Positions 45,119 through 59,502 of a stretch of 64,000 nucleotides of DNA are shown piece by piece (within the stretch, counting starts at the first letter, position 1; every line of letters starts with the position of its first letter). Source of the DNA: Globisporangium splendens. Its lineage: Eukaryota; Oomycota; Peronosporomycetes; Pythiales; Pythiaceae. The stretch spans positions 1 to 64,000 of the forward strand of contig VFIW01000157.1 of NCBI GenBank assembly GCA_006386115.1, given 5' to 3'. The notes beneath the pieces are model-generated. The model did no database searches and was not told where the DNA came from. It worked only from the letters and a program-made list of their open reading frames with translations. Position numbers and translations under genes: made by a program.

Positions 45119-48100
45119 TCACGCCTTTGGCGCTTTGAAAAGCTGCTCTAAAATGACTTCGTTGTTGGTAATCGTAGTCCCGCCAAGGATAATCTGGTAC
45201 TTGGAGTTGTCGCCCAACGCGTCGTGCACTTCTTGAATCTAATAGATGCAAACGTTCACAAATTCCCAAGTTCGGCTTACCATGACACGAATTGCTAAAC
45301 AGTCTCTAGTGTATAGACTACACGTACCTCTTCAAACGTGATGCCACCCACGACAAAGATCACGATGATGTCCGAAGACGCAGCAAGGTGCTGATTGCCA
45401 GAAGAACCGCCACGACCGCCGCCTCCACCGACTCCAAAGCCAAATCGACTAAACCCGCTTTTCAGCAAATCGATACCGGCTCGTGTAAGTTGCTCAGACG
45501 CATCCACAATCTACAATGAAGGTCATCAAACTCATTTTGTGAGCATCTGGTAGGCAGAGTTTGCTTCCAACGCAGTCATCCTAACTTACATGCTCCAACT
45601 CTGGAATGTGGGATCTCGTAGGATTCAAAATGGAGCTGCACAGCTGGGCTATCAGAGAGCGTGGCGTCTCAATCTCAGGTGACGAATACTCGTCTTCATT
45701 CATTTTTGCAAACAGTTGGGAGCATTCCTGCAGCACGATCATAAATCAATCTTCAAGTCAGAAACAGCTCACCAACATTGTGTCTGAGACCAACAATGCA
45801 AACATACTTTCAGCGGCTGCAGCAATTGATCGATGTAAGTCTCGACGATAGCTTTGGTCTCGAGTCGTTGAATATCGTCCGAGTAGGTCAACGAAGACGC
45901 TGTCGCTTGCAAATGGGACTGAGAAGAAGACTGAGTATCATTCCATCCCCAGTCTTCATCTTCGTCAAAATCGTTCAAGGTGGTGCTAGAAGCACTTTGG
46001 TTTTGCTGCGGGCGACTGGTGTGTGGTGCAATTTCCAAAAACAAATCCGGAAACAGCGATCCCACCGACTCTGGGTCTGCAATTGCAGTCTAGCACCGTC
46101 GCAACAAACCAACGAGTACGTCAACGACAATATGCAAAGGGTGACCACTCTAGAAAATAACCCAGCGTACCTCAATGATGCTCTCGCTCACCGCACTCCG
46201 GATCATTTGAAGCGTGTAATCTTCCACGGGGGCTCCCGACGAGAGAGCAAAAGCGTGGACCAGCAGCGTGAGGAGCTCTCGAAGCGATGCCCAGTTTTCT
46301 TTTGCTCCTGTAGCGCCGCGGGTACCACTTGCTCCGTTTGCCGTCAAGTGACGCTGTACGGTATCTGCTAATTCAGGGATGATCCATTCACCCACATTCT
46401 GTTTCCTCAGCTGGATCTGTCGCGCCGCACGTTCGCGGCATTTGTCCCATCGTTGTTGTCCCAACTCCATGCGCTCGAGTGTTTCCAGGATGATGATCCC
46501 AAGTTCGATCAACGAGCTGTGCTCTGTATTCGTCGGCTCTCCTGCCTCGAGGATGTTGCAAATCCGTCGCAGCACGACATCGCGGCCTCGTGTGCTTGGC
46601 TTCTTCTCACCTGGCTTCCTTGTAGAACCCGTTTTCGTGATCTTGCGCTGCTGGATGAGCTCATTCTCGACCTCTTGCAACCGCTTATCGAGATCACGGA
46701 GAGCAAGCTTCGCTGGGCGGAATGCAAGTGAACGGAACGCGTTTGTCCCATTTGGAGGCGTCGGGTGGCAAAGACTCGCGCCACCTTTCCATTTCACATT
46801 CGACAGGAACGCTGACGTGCGATACGAGCTTTTCACGTGCTCGTCATGAGCGAGTGCGGATGCTGATAGCGGCGAGGGTTCACATCCATGCAGCGGGAAT
46901 ATCTCAGTAACGTGCAACTTGGAGCGCACCTGTTCACACAAGTGTGTAAGCTATCAGCAATGTAATGTCCATGTAAACAATGGCAGAGTCAGCACGCAAT
47001 CAAATACCTTGTGACCACTGGTGTGTGCACTTGTCACTTTGCTTGTTTCGGAAATCGGAGTCTGCGGCAACAACGCGAGTACTCGATCCAGAAGAGACAC
47101 GCCAAACGACATCGGCGACGCTAAATCACTCGTACTATACACAATTCGACGCCATAATGACTGGTGAGTTTCGCGCCTTAGTTCACTCTTGCTGCGCCAA
47201 AATGCAGCACGAACCGATCAATCAGTAGAACCGAGGCTGCTTGGTGTCGTTGAATGGCTTGGATGCTCAAGTCTTCGTGCAGCTCGTTCACAATGTGTTG
47301 CTGTTAAAATGGTGAATCAAAATGGTATCAGTAAGGTGAGCAACAAGATACCCAGATCACAGTAAGGATGCCAAAAGCGAATAGCTACCAAGGTGTGGCC
47401 GATCTTCAAACTTGTCGCACCCATCGTAAAGATGCGCTCTTTGAAGTCCAGGCGCATGTTCACGAGCATCTCGCCGAGCGTGTACGCCAAGAGCTTGAGC
47501 GAGCGGCGGAATGCGCTCGGGATATGCTCCGGTTCCACTTGCTTCACGTGCGAGTATGTCATCGACGGTGTGCCTGAAGCTCCAGTTGCTGACACGAGGG
47601 TCCCGTCGGCGTTGACGACATGACTCAGCAGCAGCGGGAACGACGTCGCACAGATCGGGTGGCAGAGCACAAACACCGACGGTTCATGCAAGTGCGCTTT
47701 CGAGGACAACAGCGGCGCATAGTTGAGCGGCAACTGGATCACACGGACACTGCAAGTAGCTCCTTCTTCTCCTCCGGGTAGGGTACCAAAGTGAGCATCA
47801 GCGGTACCAGTTGGGGCGACGGAATCGCGATCGTTGTCTGCATCCTGAGCCTCTTCGCCCCATCCCCACTCATCATCACCTGCGTCCTCGTCTTCGTCTG
47901 CGTCCATATATTTGATACTTTCGTTGCCGTTTGTGGACCAACTGTTCTGCGTCTTTTGCGGTGGAGCAGCGGCTTTCGTCGGCGCGCGGCACGTGTTGTG
48001 CACCGCCATCGCTGTGGCAAACGCGTCGAAATCCATTTTCCCCTTTCTCACACGACTACTCTGCAATGCGCTTAGTTGATCGAAATCGTAGCATTCGTGT

Positions 48101-48528
48101 GCACGCTCCGAGAGGCTGCTGCAGAGCGTGAGTCGCTGCACAACCCCGAGTTGCAGCAAGCGCGCCACTTGCGCTTCGTAGTCCCACAGGAAGCCCGTCA
48201 CTATCACGACAAGGTGCTCAATCGATTCAATATCCACAGAGTCTTCAACTGCGTCTCCTTTCGGTGGACCATGCGTCCGTCTGCTTCCGAATTGCGGCGT
48301 GCGCAGCAGCGCCACGACCTGCTCCTTGCTTCGACACGTCCAGAGAGACTCGGTCGACACGAGCTTCGTCACGCTCAAGTCGCGCAGCAGCAGCGGCAGC
48401 GCACCAGACCAGCGCAGCGCCTCGACGGCACCAGACTCGGCTGCGACCACACTGCCCTTGAGGTGCTCGGCGCCCTGCAGCACGCCATGCAGCACTTCCT
48501 CGGCGAGGTTCACGACGGCTGCCGGCAT
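45119..48528 (-). CDS. Sec1/Munc18-family protein, SCFD2-like
   Basis: Eight exons join in phase: 48528-47389, 47300-47215, 47134-47008, 46929-46171, 46089-45808, 45727-45590, 45510-45328 and 45238-45119, giving 944 residues. Sec1/Munc18 hallmarks are SVLLIDRTSDLASP across an intron and, near the end, IIVIFVVGGITFEE then YQIILGGTTI. These proteins guide SNARE assembly in vesicle fusion. Length and the pattern suggest the SCFD2 branch, not VPS33, VPS45 or Sly1, at moderate certainty. Two acidic tryptophan clusters (DDEWGWGEE in exon 1, DEDWGWND in exon 5) sit in predicted loops. A Gly-rich run (GVGGGGGRGGSSG) precedes the last strand. Confidence 0.82.
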
Positions 48529-48927
48529 TTCCCCTTTTTCGTATTGCCACGTGCGTAGATGACACTAAGATTTGATACCAATTTTGCATCTTGATACTTT
48601 TCGAACAAAGTATCAGGATGTTACGTTGCTCATTAGCACCATTAAAACGCTGGTTCTCTTTATGTTGTTTTATTGCAACAGAAGATATTGCCTCCATCAA
48701 TGCAAGCCCTCTCTGAAACGACGCATGTTCGGTAGTCCTTTCTAGATTGGCAAAGCCTCTGAGAAGTCCTACAAGTCGATAGGATGCGTTGATTCAACAT
48801 TCGATTGATCTGATTCAGACGGTTGTGTGCTGAGAGAAAAGAAAAGCAAATCAAAAGCAACCTCTGTGTCCACGCTGCAATAGTAGCCATCTCGCCACGC
48901 ATAACGCCGCTGCTGCTCGAGCTTTAA
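48529..48927. promoter_or_regulatory. Upstream region between two divergent genes
   Basis: The 399 bases between the SCFD2-like start and the ankyrin-kinase start show no gene. Both promoters should lie here. Confidence 0.4.
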
Positions 48928-51306
48928 ATGACGCGACAGGAGCACATCGAGGTCGCTGCACTTGAGGCTAAGCCGGTGCCGCCAGAGCACGTTCAAGTCA
49001 CTGCCACTGCTGCTGGAGACGACAGCATCGATGCACTCGTGGAGCAAGATGCCATCGCAACGGACCTATTCGACGCCGCCGCATGTGGCGATGTGAATAC
49101 TGTGCAAACCCTGATTCAGAGACGCGCACCTGTCAACGCGATGCATCAGTCCGGGAAACGGCCAATCCACGTCGCGGCGCACAATGGCCACACTGACGTC
49201 GTCGTGTAGCTTGCCTTGAACGAAGTCTCCATTGACGAGCTGGACGTTGAGGGCAAGACCCAGTTGTTCTGCGAGGCTGAGTCTGGGAATCTGGAAGGCA
49301 TTGCGCTCTTACTTGCGAATGGCGCCGAAGTCGACAAGACAAATCACGAATCCAAGACCGCGTTGTTCGCCGCAGTTCAAAACGGTCGCCTCGCCGCTGT
49401 CGAGTTGCTCGTAAAAAATCAAGCCTCCGTTCATTTGAAGGATCTGGGAAAAAGGTCCCCCTTGTTTCATGCTGCGAAGCATGGATATTTGGAAATTGTC
49501 CGGTTCCTTGTTTCTAGTGGTGCAAAAAATGATGAAGTACAAAGTACCGGCCGGACTCCGTTCATGGTTGCGATCAGCAACGGTCACATGGACGTTGCAA
49601 AGCACCTTTATGCGAGTGGCGCATCCCTCACTCAAGCCGATTCACTTGGATACACGCCACTTCACATTGCTGTCGGCAATAGCCATGATGGTATTGCAAG
49701 TTGGTTGCTTGAACTCGGCGTCTCAATCAATGATGAGTGCATTACTGGCGGCGGCACACCACTGTACATCGCGACGGCCAATGGAGACTATGAGATCGTT
49801 GAGCAGCTTATCAAGAGTGGCGCATCTGTGAATATGAAGCAAAATCGTGGGGAAACACCGCTGTTTGTTGCAGCCCGAAACGGATTCGTGGGTGTCGTGA
49901 AACTACTCGTCAAAGCTGGTGCGTCAGTTGTTGCAACCGATAACAATGGCCGTTCGCCTCTACTCGCAGCTGCTGCAAACGGGAAACTCGACGTCGTGAT
50001 GGAGCTGATCGCGCACGGCGCTTTGGTTGATGGAGCAGATCTGCAAGGTGTGACTCCCCTCATGGCTGCGGCGAGGAATGGGCAAGATAAGGTCGTGCAG
50101 TACCTTCTTGACAATAGAGCCAAGATAGACGAGAAGCAAATATTCGGAAGAACAGCGCTAATGCTAGCGATCAGCAACAAACGTTGTGCAACAATTGCCA
50201 AGCTGCTACTTGACCATGGCGCCTCTGCGACCGAGAAGGATAATCTTGGGTGGAATGCGCTTCATGTGGCTGCTGCAAGTGGCCAAGCGCAAATGGTGGA
50301 GTTGGCCATGGTGAAAAATCCAGCTTTGGACGAAAGGAGTCACGCTGGGAGGACGCCACTGATGATAGCAATCGAAAAGGGCTTCCAAGATGTTGTCACT
50401 CTGCTTCTGGGCAGTGGTGTGTATGCATACTATAAGGCTGCAGATTACAACACACTCATCATTTCCGCAGCGAGGAGCGGCCGTTTTGCTCTCCTACAAT
50501 CTCTGGAAAACCGTGGAGTACCCATTTATGCTCGTTCAAGTAATGGCGAGACCGTGCTGCTTTGGGTTGCTCGGTGGGGCTACTCTGGTTTCTTCAAGCG
50601 ATTTTTTTGGTCCAATTTTAGAAGTGGCTCGTATCCACCTGGCAGCAAAACGTCGCTTCTTTCTGGTACATTCGAATCACTGGAAGAACTGTGCAACTCT
50701 ACTGGCGAATCGAGGGTTTTGTGGGGTCGACTTGTGAAACGTTTAATTCAGCTGGTCTCTCATTTGCAAGCCCCAAGAGAATCCGAGGTTCCAAAGGACG
50801 TCATTGAAGCATTCGCTAGCATTGTTTACAGAGTCTGCAGAGTACTTTTAAAAAGATGTCAATCCACAGACACGGTCTCCCGGTATATCACCAAATACAC
50901 CGAGAATCGAAGCATTCGAGATCACCACGAAGAAATCGACAATTTTGTGCGCAAGTTTGTTGACGAACACCTCCAAGATGATTGGCAATTGCAGTTCCAA
51001 GTCGACCAAAAGGAGCAGAATATGAAATTCAGCGAAGCGTTGAGGAACGACGTCGCGGTTACAAGAGAACTTGTCACTCGGAAAGATCGCTCTGATGCGC
51101 TGCTGCTGTTCCAATATATGCTGTCAAATAGCGCTGGAGATCCAGAGAATGTGAACGAGGCAGAGGAAATCCTCAAACGAATCACTGAGTTGTTCAGTCT
51201 CCCGCTTCCGGAAATACCCAAATGTTTATCTCTCACCACAATGTCGAGCTTCACGACTGGACTGCCACTGGAACCAACCAGTCGATTGTCACTGCGACGT
51301 GGTTGA
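48928..51306 (+). pseudogene. TKL gene B, ankyrin-repeat and helical part (in-frame stop, frameshift)
   Basis: From the ATG at 48928 the frame encodes about 15 ankyrin repeats of 33 residues, such as GRTPLMIAIEKGFQDVVTLL and ETPLFVAARNGFVGVVKLLV. A helical region (about 50690-51200) follows. A TAG at 49207-49209 interrupts the second repeat, with clear ankyrin sense on both sides in the same frame. Near 51225 the frame must shift by one missing base (aaatgtttatc, where a W codon before FISHHN would restore register) to enter the pseudokinase. Ankyrin repeats bind partner proteins and here would give the kinase its target or sensor role. With both lesions the locus is either a pseudogene or mis-sequenced. 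Confidence 0.8.
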
Positions 51307-53556
51307 AATCCAATGTATCAGTCTTGAAGTGCAATTGCGAGCTTTCGGAGTTTGAAGAAATTGCCGCCAAATGGTCAGCGCTGAGCCATCCGCATGTGCT
51401 GAGGCTGTTTGGTGCATGTCATGTTGGACAGGCCATGATTTTTGTGACCGAGTTCTCGGCGCATGGCACCTTGTCAGATTATGTGCGGAGGCAGAATGAT
51501 TGCGGGTTCGTTTTCCAAAAGCTGTATGAAGCAGCGCTCGGGTTGCAGTATTTGCACGAGCGCAATGTCATCCATGGCGACCTGACAACCAGTTGTATCT
51601 TCATTGGTGCGGATTCAAGCGCCAAAATTGGAGGATTGGAGAAAAGTTTCTCTCACGGATTTACCCAGAGCAACCCTGAGCACGGTGGTGTCGACTGGAA
51701 AGCGCCAGAAATCCGGCGAGGAGAGCATCCATCGCTACATTCAGATGTTTATGCATTCGGAGTCTGTATTTTGGATTTGCTGACGGCGCTGCATCCGTGG
51801 AGAGTCACGTCCGGAACATCTCTCTTCCATTGTCTCTTGAAAAACAGTCTATCATATCCGCCAGACACTGTCAGTGGGAAGTGTTGGAGTCTAATCAAGG
51901 AAATGTGCACGCCTGTTGCAGCACACCGAGTGACTATGAATTACGTTGTGACAGTTCTTGGTAACTGCGCCGATATCGCGTGTTTGGCGTTGCAAATTGG
52001 TCTGGCGGTGAAAGAATCGAAACCTCAACTAGTTGCAAGTGGTGAATTGTCCAACAAGGTACGAAGGGTGCTTTAGTAATCATGGGCGGTATGGATTCTG
52101 ACTTTAAAATTGATGCCTATTTATGCAGGAATTGTCCAAGGACGAGGGCTTCATTGCTGAGCTCTGCGGAACAGTGGACAACCATTTGACGCAATTGAAA
52201 TCAAGATGTGAACGACTGACGGAATATCGACCCATGGCGGAGCATGTTCTTGACCGATTGCAGACATTATACGAGTGGCACCTGAAATCAAGAAGCACAA
52301 GCGACCCTCAATTTTGCGAATTTGTGAAAACTCTTCGTGAATTCGAACACCATCTGAGAATTCCATTGAGCAAAGTATCGACCACTCGGGTGGCAAGAAG
52401 TCAAAAGGCGGCCAACATCCACCACGTCTTCCATTCCAAGATTGACAGACTACTGGATGTGATGAAGATCCCCAAAGACGATTCCATTCGATCATGGAGA
52501 AAACGGTACAATAAAGATTACAAGGAAGCATTTCACTATCACGGACCCGCTCGGAACACGCAGTCTGCGCAATCGGCCCAGTTCCAGTCTATGCTCCAAT
52601 CAGCTTCAATGAAGTATATATCGACAAAATCATCTCTGCGTGCGCCATCTGAAGAAGAAATATTTCGACTTCCTTTGTCTGCGGCTCATAAAACACATCC
52701 ATGGTTCCTGCCTCTATCAGAAGTGGATATGGATGTGAGGGACGACATCGGTAAAGGTTCATTTGGAGTGGTGTACCATGGCATATGGCTGAGAACGCCT
52801 GTTGTTGTCAAGTTCATCGACGATGGAGAAGATACTCAGAAGCGCACAACGACAAGTGAGCACGATTTTCTGCGCGAGATCTACATTTGGTATCGGCTGA
52901 ACCATCCTCACATCGTGAAGCTTTTCGGGGCTTGTCATATTGGAAAACGGTATTTCGTTTGTGAGTACGCTGCGAATGGGCAGTTGAGTCGCTTCCTGGG
53001 CAAGAACGCGGATACCAAACTGAAGTGGAAGAAACTACACGAAGTCGCTCTCGCTCTTGGCTACCTTCATGGTCGTGGTGTCATTCACAACGACCTGAAA
53101 GGCGACAACATCTTGGTTGGTGCTGATGGGTCGATCAAGCTCACTGATTTTGGCTTGAGTTCGATTCCTGGTACGAAGTATGTGTTCGAAGTTGCTGACG
53201 TATGCAGAATCGGTGCGGTTCATTGGAAAGCTCCCGAGTACCTCGTGCACGGCAAGCCTTCTTTTGCATCGGACATTTTCTCTCTCGCAATGTGTATTGT
53301 GGAAGTGATCACTGGTGACATTCCTTGGGGTCGCAACCTGGATGTTTCTGCTGTCTGTTATCAGGTGAAAAAGAAAAAGATTCCGCTGCGTCCTGCCAAC
53401 ATGAGCGATGGTGCATGGGGTCTGATTGAGTTGATGACGAAGTTTGATCCGTTGAAGCGAGTGAGTATATCGTATGTCATTGATCGCCTTCAAGAATTTG
53501 TTGATGCAGACGACGCTGCCGAGGCGGCTATCGCAAGCGGTGACCATACCAGATAG
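51222..53556 (+). CDS. TKL gene B, tandem pseudokinase-kinase part
   Basis: After the frameshift the sense is continuous: a pseudokinase (51240-52000), an intron (52059-52128), a helical linker and an active-type kinase to 53556. The pseudokinase has SHPHVLRLFGACH, HGDL and IGGLE in place of DFG. The kinase has IGKGSFGVVYHG, VVVKF, HNDLKGDN with the catalytic Asp (about 53090), LTDFGLS and HWKAPEYLV. The linker contains DRLLDVMKIPKDDSIRSW, matching gene A, and the intron is at the same place as gene A's. A pseudokinase directly before a kinase is the JAK layout; in JAKs the pseudokinase restrains or gates the kinase. TKL membership argues for Ser/Thr specificity. Confidence 0.85.
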
Positions 53557-54101
53557 TCAAAAGGCAAACCGCCGACGAAGCTGTTACATGTGGAGAAAAT
53601 CGGAGTAATCGTTGTGTTGGCACTTTGGCAGTGTGTCTGTTGTCTGAGCTCACCATAGACCACTAGCTCCATCAATTATTTGAAGTACACCTGCAGCGCC
53701 GATTATTGCAAACAAGTTTTGGCAGGCAGGAATAATGAATGACTCTTGTTGTGTGTTTAAACCCTCCAAATCGGGATTTTTTAGTTCTGTAGTACACTAC
53801 TCGCATCATTATTCCTATGAGCACATTTGGGAACCGAATGTCGCCAGCGCGTCCATGTGATGGTTCCGTTCCTCCGCCGTCGTCTTGGTCGCCATATTAC
53901 GCGTACCGTGGTGTAAATGACAGGTGCGGAAATGTGAAAATGCTGCGTGTGTTCGAGAGGAGGAAGAAAGAGCACTTGGAGTGCATTGAAGTGCAGTGCA
54001 GCAATGGCGACAATGACAACGTTGTCGGGCTAGAAAGGGTATTATTTACAAAAATACTATCGATTGACAAAAGAAAAAAACGAATCGAGATGCGAGATGC
54101 A
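53557..54101. other. Intergenic between convergent kinase genes
   Basis: No gene is seen in this 3'-to-3' spacer of about 545 bases. Confidence 0.5.
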
Positions 54102-55925
54102 CTACAACCGATTGCGCCTAATCACTTCGATATCTTCGCCGCATTGACAGCAGAAAAGATTGTCAGTGTCATTCAAGTCACCACAGTGTCTGCATTTCTT
54201 TCGTGAAGGAGCACGTTCATTCATTTGCTGAAGGCGAGCACCACATTCACAGCAGACGCGACTCGCAGCGTTATTCAACTCGCCACAATGTGTGCAGCTC
54301 TCCCCAGTTTGCCGAAAAAAAGCCACACCAATGCCGTCAGATATACTCTCCAGAATATCATCGTCTTCGAATTCAGTTCCGCATCTCTCGCAATATATGG
54401 CATAATAGACAGTTACGAAATCACATTCTCGACACTACCGCAATTTCTCTTGTGATAACGGCTTCTCTTCTTCAGCAAGCTCTGTCAGCATCTTGATGGC
54501 ATAGTCTAGTGACTCTCGCTCCTCGTAATCTACTCTGGTGATAGCTTGGACGAACTCCCACTCTTTGTCAGTGAATCCTGGTGTGCGCGGGTGAGCGTTT
54601 CCGTCGTAGAGGTTGTCCAGTATTTCATCATCGCTCATCATTCCCCATGGTGGCTCGCCACTCACTGCCTCAATGATGCACAGACCAAACGAGTACATAT
54701 CAGACTTAAATAGCAGGTTCAGATCATTCTTGCCAAAGCCCTCGTGGCATTCCAGCGCCTTCCAGCGCATAGATTCAAACTGTTCCGTCGCACGCAGTGG
54801 CACTGACTCAATTCGGTTGAAGGAGTGCCCGAAATCGCAAATTCTGACTTTCCCGTCGTTGCCAACCTGAATGTTGTTGCACTTGAGATTGCCATGGACC
54901 ATATTTTTGGAATGAAAGTAGCGCACCCATGGGCAGCTTCCAGGAAACGCATCCACAGGTAGCGCCTGTTCTCGGGCTCCTGGAAGTACGTCACAAAGTT
55001 GCCATTCTCGCAGAACTCGCTCACGAAAAGCATCGGCGTCGATAAATGACAGGCGCCAAGCAGCTTGAGTATGTGTGGATGGTTTAATGACCACCAAAGG
55101 TTTGCCTCTCTCAAGAACGTTCTCTCATTAACAGGAGTTTTCATATCCTGGCACTTGACAATCACATCGGAGCCCTTCCACTTCCCCTTGTGCATTGTTC
55201 TGTAGGAACCCATATCAAACGGATTCTCGTCGTATTGCACTTGATCGCGAGGAATATACCAATCCGGAATCTTCATGACCTTCGACTTGGACGACCTGAT
55301 CACCGAATAGAAAGATTTGCGGATCAAATTCATGTGTTCCGCCGAGTATTCGAACGATAGTTGTGCGTCATTGCCATCGATCACGTATTTCATATGTGTG
55401 AGCGCTTCGATCAACGCTCGTCCTTGTATCTCGGCAATGATAACTCGGTTCTGGCTTACGATCAACTCCAGCCTCTCACGGTGGACGCGTTCATTTTCGT
55501 CGTACTTGGCACGCCACAGGGCGGATTCCGCGATGTGCGTCACTTTCAGCAATTGGTACAGCAAGTCGATGTTCGCGTGAAGTTGAGAATCGCTTCCTCG
55601 ACTTTGTGACGTGCGAGCAGTCGCGCCAGCGTATGTTTTTCCCTATGTTTGATCATGAATTGGTGCAACTTGAAGATCTCTGATCCGAATTGTGGCAGCA
55701 CCTTATTGCGGCGCAGTAAGTCGATGCTTCCGTCTTCAAAACCTTATCGTACAGGGCTCGCATGCGTTGCGTCACTTGGTCGCAAAGCTCTCTACCCTCT
55801 TTCATATGCGTGCAGAGGTCTGTCATCGTGGCCAACGCCGCCTCGATGGTCTCCCATACACCAGGCACGATGTAGCTTCGCTCATAGTCGTCAAGGTGCT
55901 GGCTTGCAGTAAATCGGTGTGTTCT
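54102..55925 (-). pseudogene. TKL-like pseudokinase with C-terminal zinc ribbons, broken
   Basis: Read on the minus strand, the locus gives a helical N-terminal region, a kinase-like domain and a tail with four zinc-ribbon-type CxxC pairs. The kinase-like part has LNHPHILKLLGACH, HGNL (catalytic Asp replaced by Asn) and CDFGHS (metal Asp kept), so catalysis is unlikely. Frame changes of one missing base are needed near 55715, 55585 and 54925. A TAG at 54435-54437 separates the kinase domain from the tail, which continues in the same frame with CRECDFVTVYYAIYCERCG and later CTHCGELNNAASRVCCECG. The start is not resolved; 55925 is an estimate. Confidence 0.7.
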
Positions 55926-56221
55926 TCGTTGGCGCAGTTTGTCAAATGAAGAGCATTCCCCTCGTAAATAGCTGGGGATACGAGTCGTAATCAGATTTCT
56001 TGTTCTGGTCAGTTGGGCACACTTTTGTCCAACAACATCTATGTATTGATTCCTTTTCTGCCAATAGCGTTACATAATCGAAATCTTCTGCTCGTAAGTT
56101 TTCAAGCCAATCATATTGCTCGATTTCATTGACCGATTATGTTTTCCACGCGACAATCGAAATATTCAAGACGAAGATAATCCAATCTTGTGGACCTGCA
56201 GTGTCGGAAGAACCAGAACGA

Positions 56222-58391
<2,170 letters not shown>

Positions 58392-59502
58392 ACAAATTAG
58401 AGCCACGCCAAATGTAGCAGCACATGCTACAGGAGATGCAGATAGAAGGAGGTTGTCAACAAGAAATGCAGATAGAAATCTACTTCACATGATTGGGGTT
58501 GAAGCTGACGGCTCTTGCCAGCATCTCGCAATGTTTCCTGTCTGTACGCTCGCTTTCGCCCTTGCCCGCAAAACCACACGAACATGCGCAGTGTGATTGA
58601 ATGTGTTGTTGGGTAAAAGCAAAGCCCAAAGCGAACGCAAGAGCGAGCGTACGCGGTGCGCCGCATGGTCTGGCGCAGACTGCAAAGACATGCAGAGTTA
58701 CTGCTGCTCCGCCACGATCGTCGCGGCGGCAAACCACAAAGAAGCGAGCGTACGCCGGTTGTCTCTGTGCCCATCATCGTCGCATTTTGGACCTTTACGC
58801 CCGCCCAAGACCACCGAGTGAGCACACGCACTTTGCCTCTGTCTCACAATGGCTTGAGCGCTCATCTTAACACGAGGAATGACGTGTGGAGTGCGCCTCG
58901 CCTACTGCTCTGCGCCAATCACAGCCTTTGTGCCACGACGTGGCACTCGTCGTCATAGCAATTCCTGCCAACATGACATTGGCTTAACACACTGACTTGA
59001 CAGGATATATCGATCTCTGAAGGATCATACAACAGACAGTTGGCTACACTGCAAAAACTGTAATGCAGCTGCCTAACTGACATTATAATTTATTGTCGAT
59101 TCTGTATCCGAAGGTTACTAATTGTGATGTGTCTCTATCAATTCAAAGAGTCGCTTGAATGATCTTCTCTCTCCCTCACCAGCACAATCGCGTTTTCCGA
59201 AGAGTGATGGTCGATTATGGATTCCAAAACACTCATTGACAATTCCAACAAAGCGTCTTTATCTCCAGGGCATATTCATTCCATTCCATATACATTGTGC
59301 ATTTCAGAATCAAGAATCAATGTCAGTAAAGACGGGTTGAAGATGCGCGTCGTCTCCACTTCGTTAAAAACCAGGCCAATCATCACGCTCCTTCTGCTGC
59401 ATGCCATTGCGACCGCTGAAGACCGCAATGGGAGCTTCCAATCACCACGTTACTTTCCGATTCGCATCCTTCCACAGAGCGCCTGCAGTGTAAAGTTAGG
59501 AT
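58392..59502. other. Intergenic, no gene seen
   Basis: About 1.1 kb without a supported gene. A short frame starting at an ATG near 59343 encodes a hydrophobic start (TRPIITLLLLHAIAT) and runs out of frame across the next gene's start. I treat it as chance or as an upstream overlapping frame. Confidence 0.45.
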
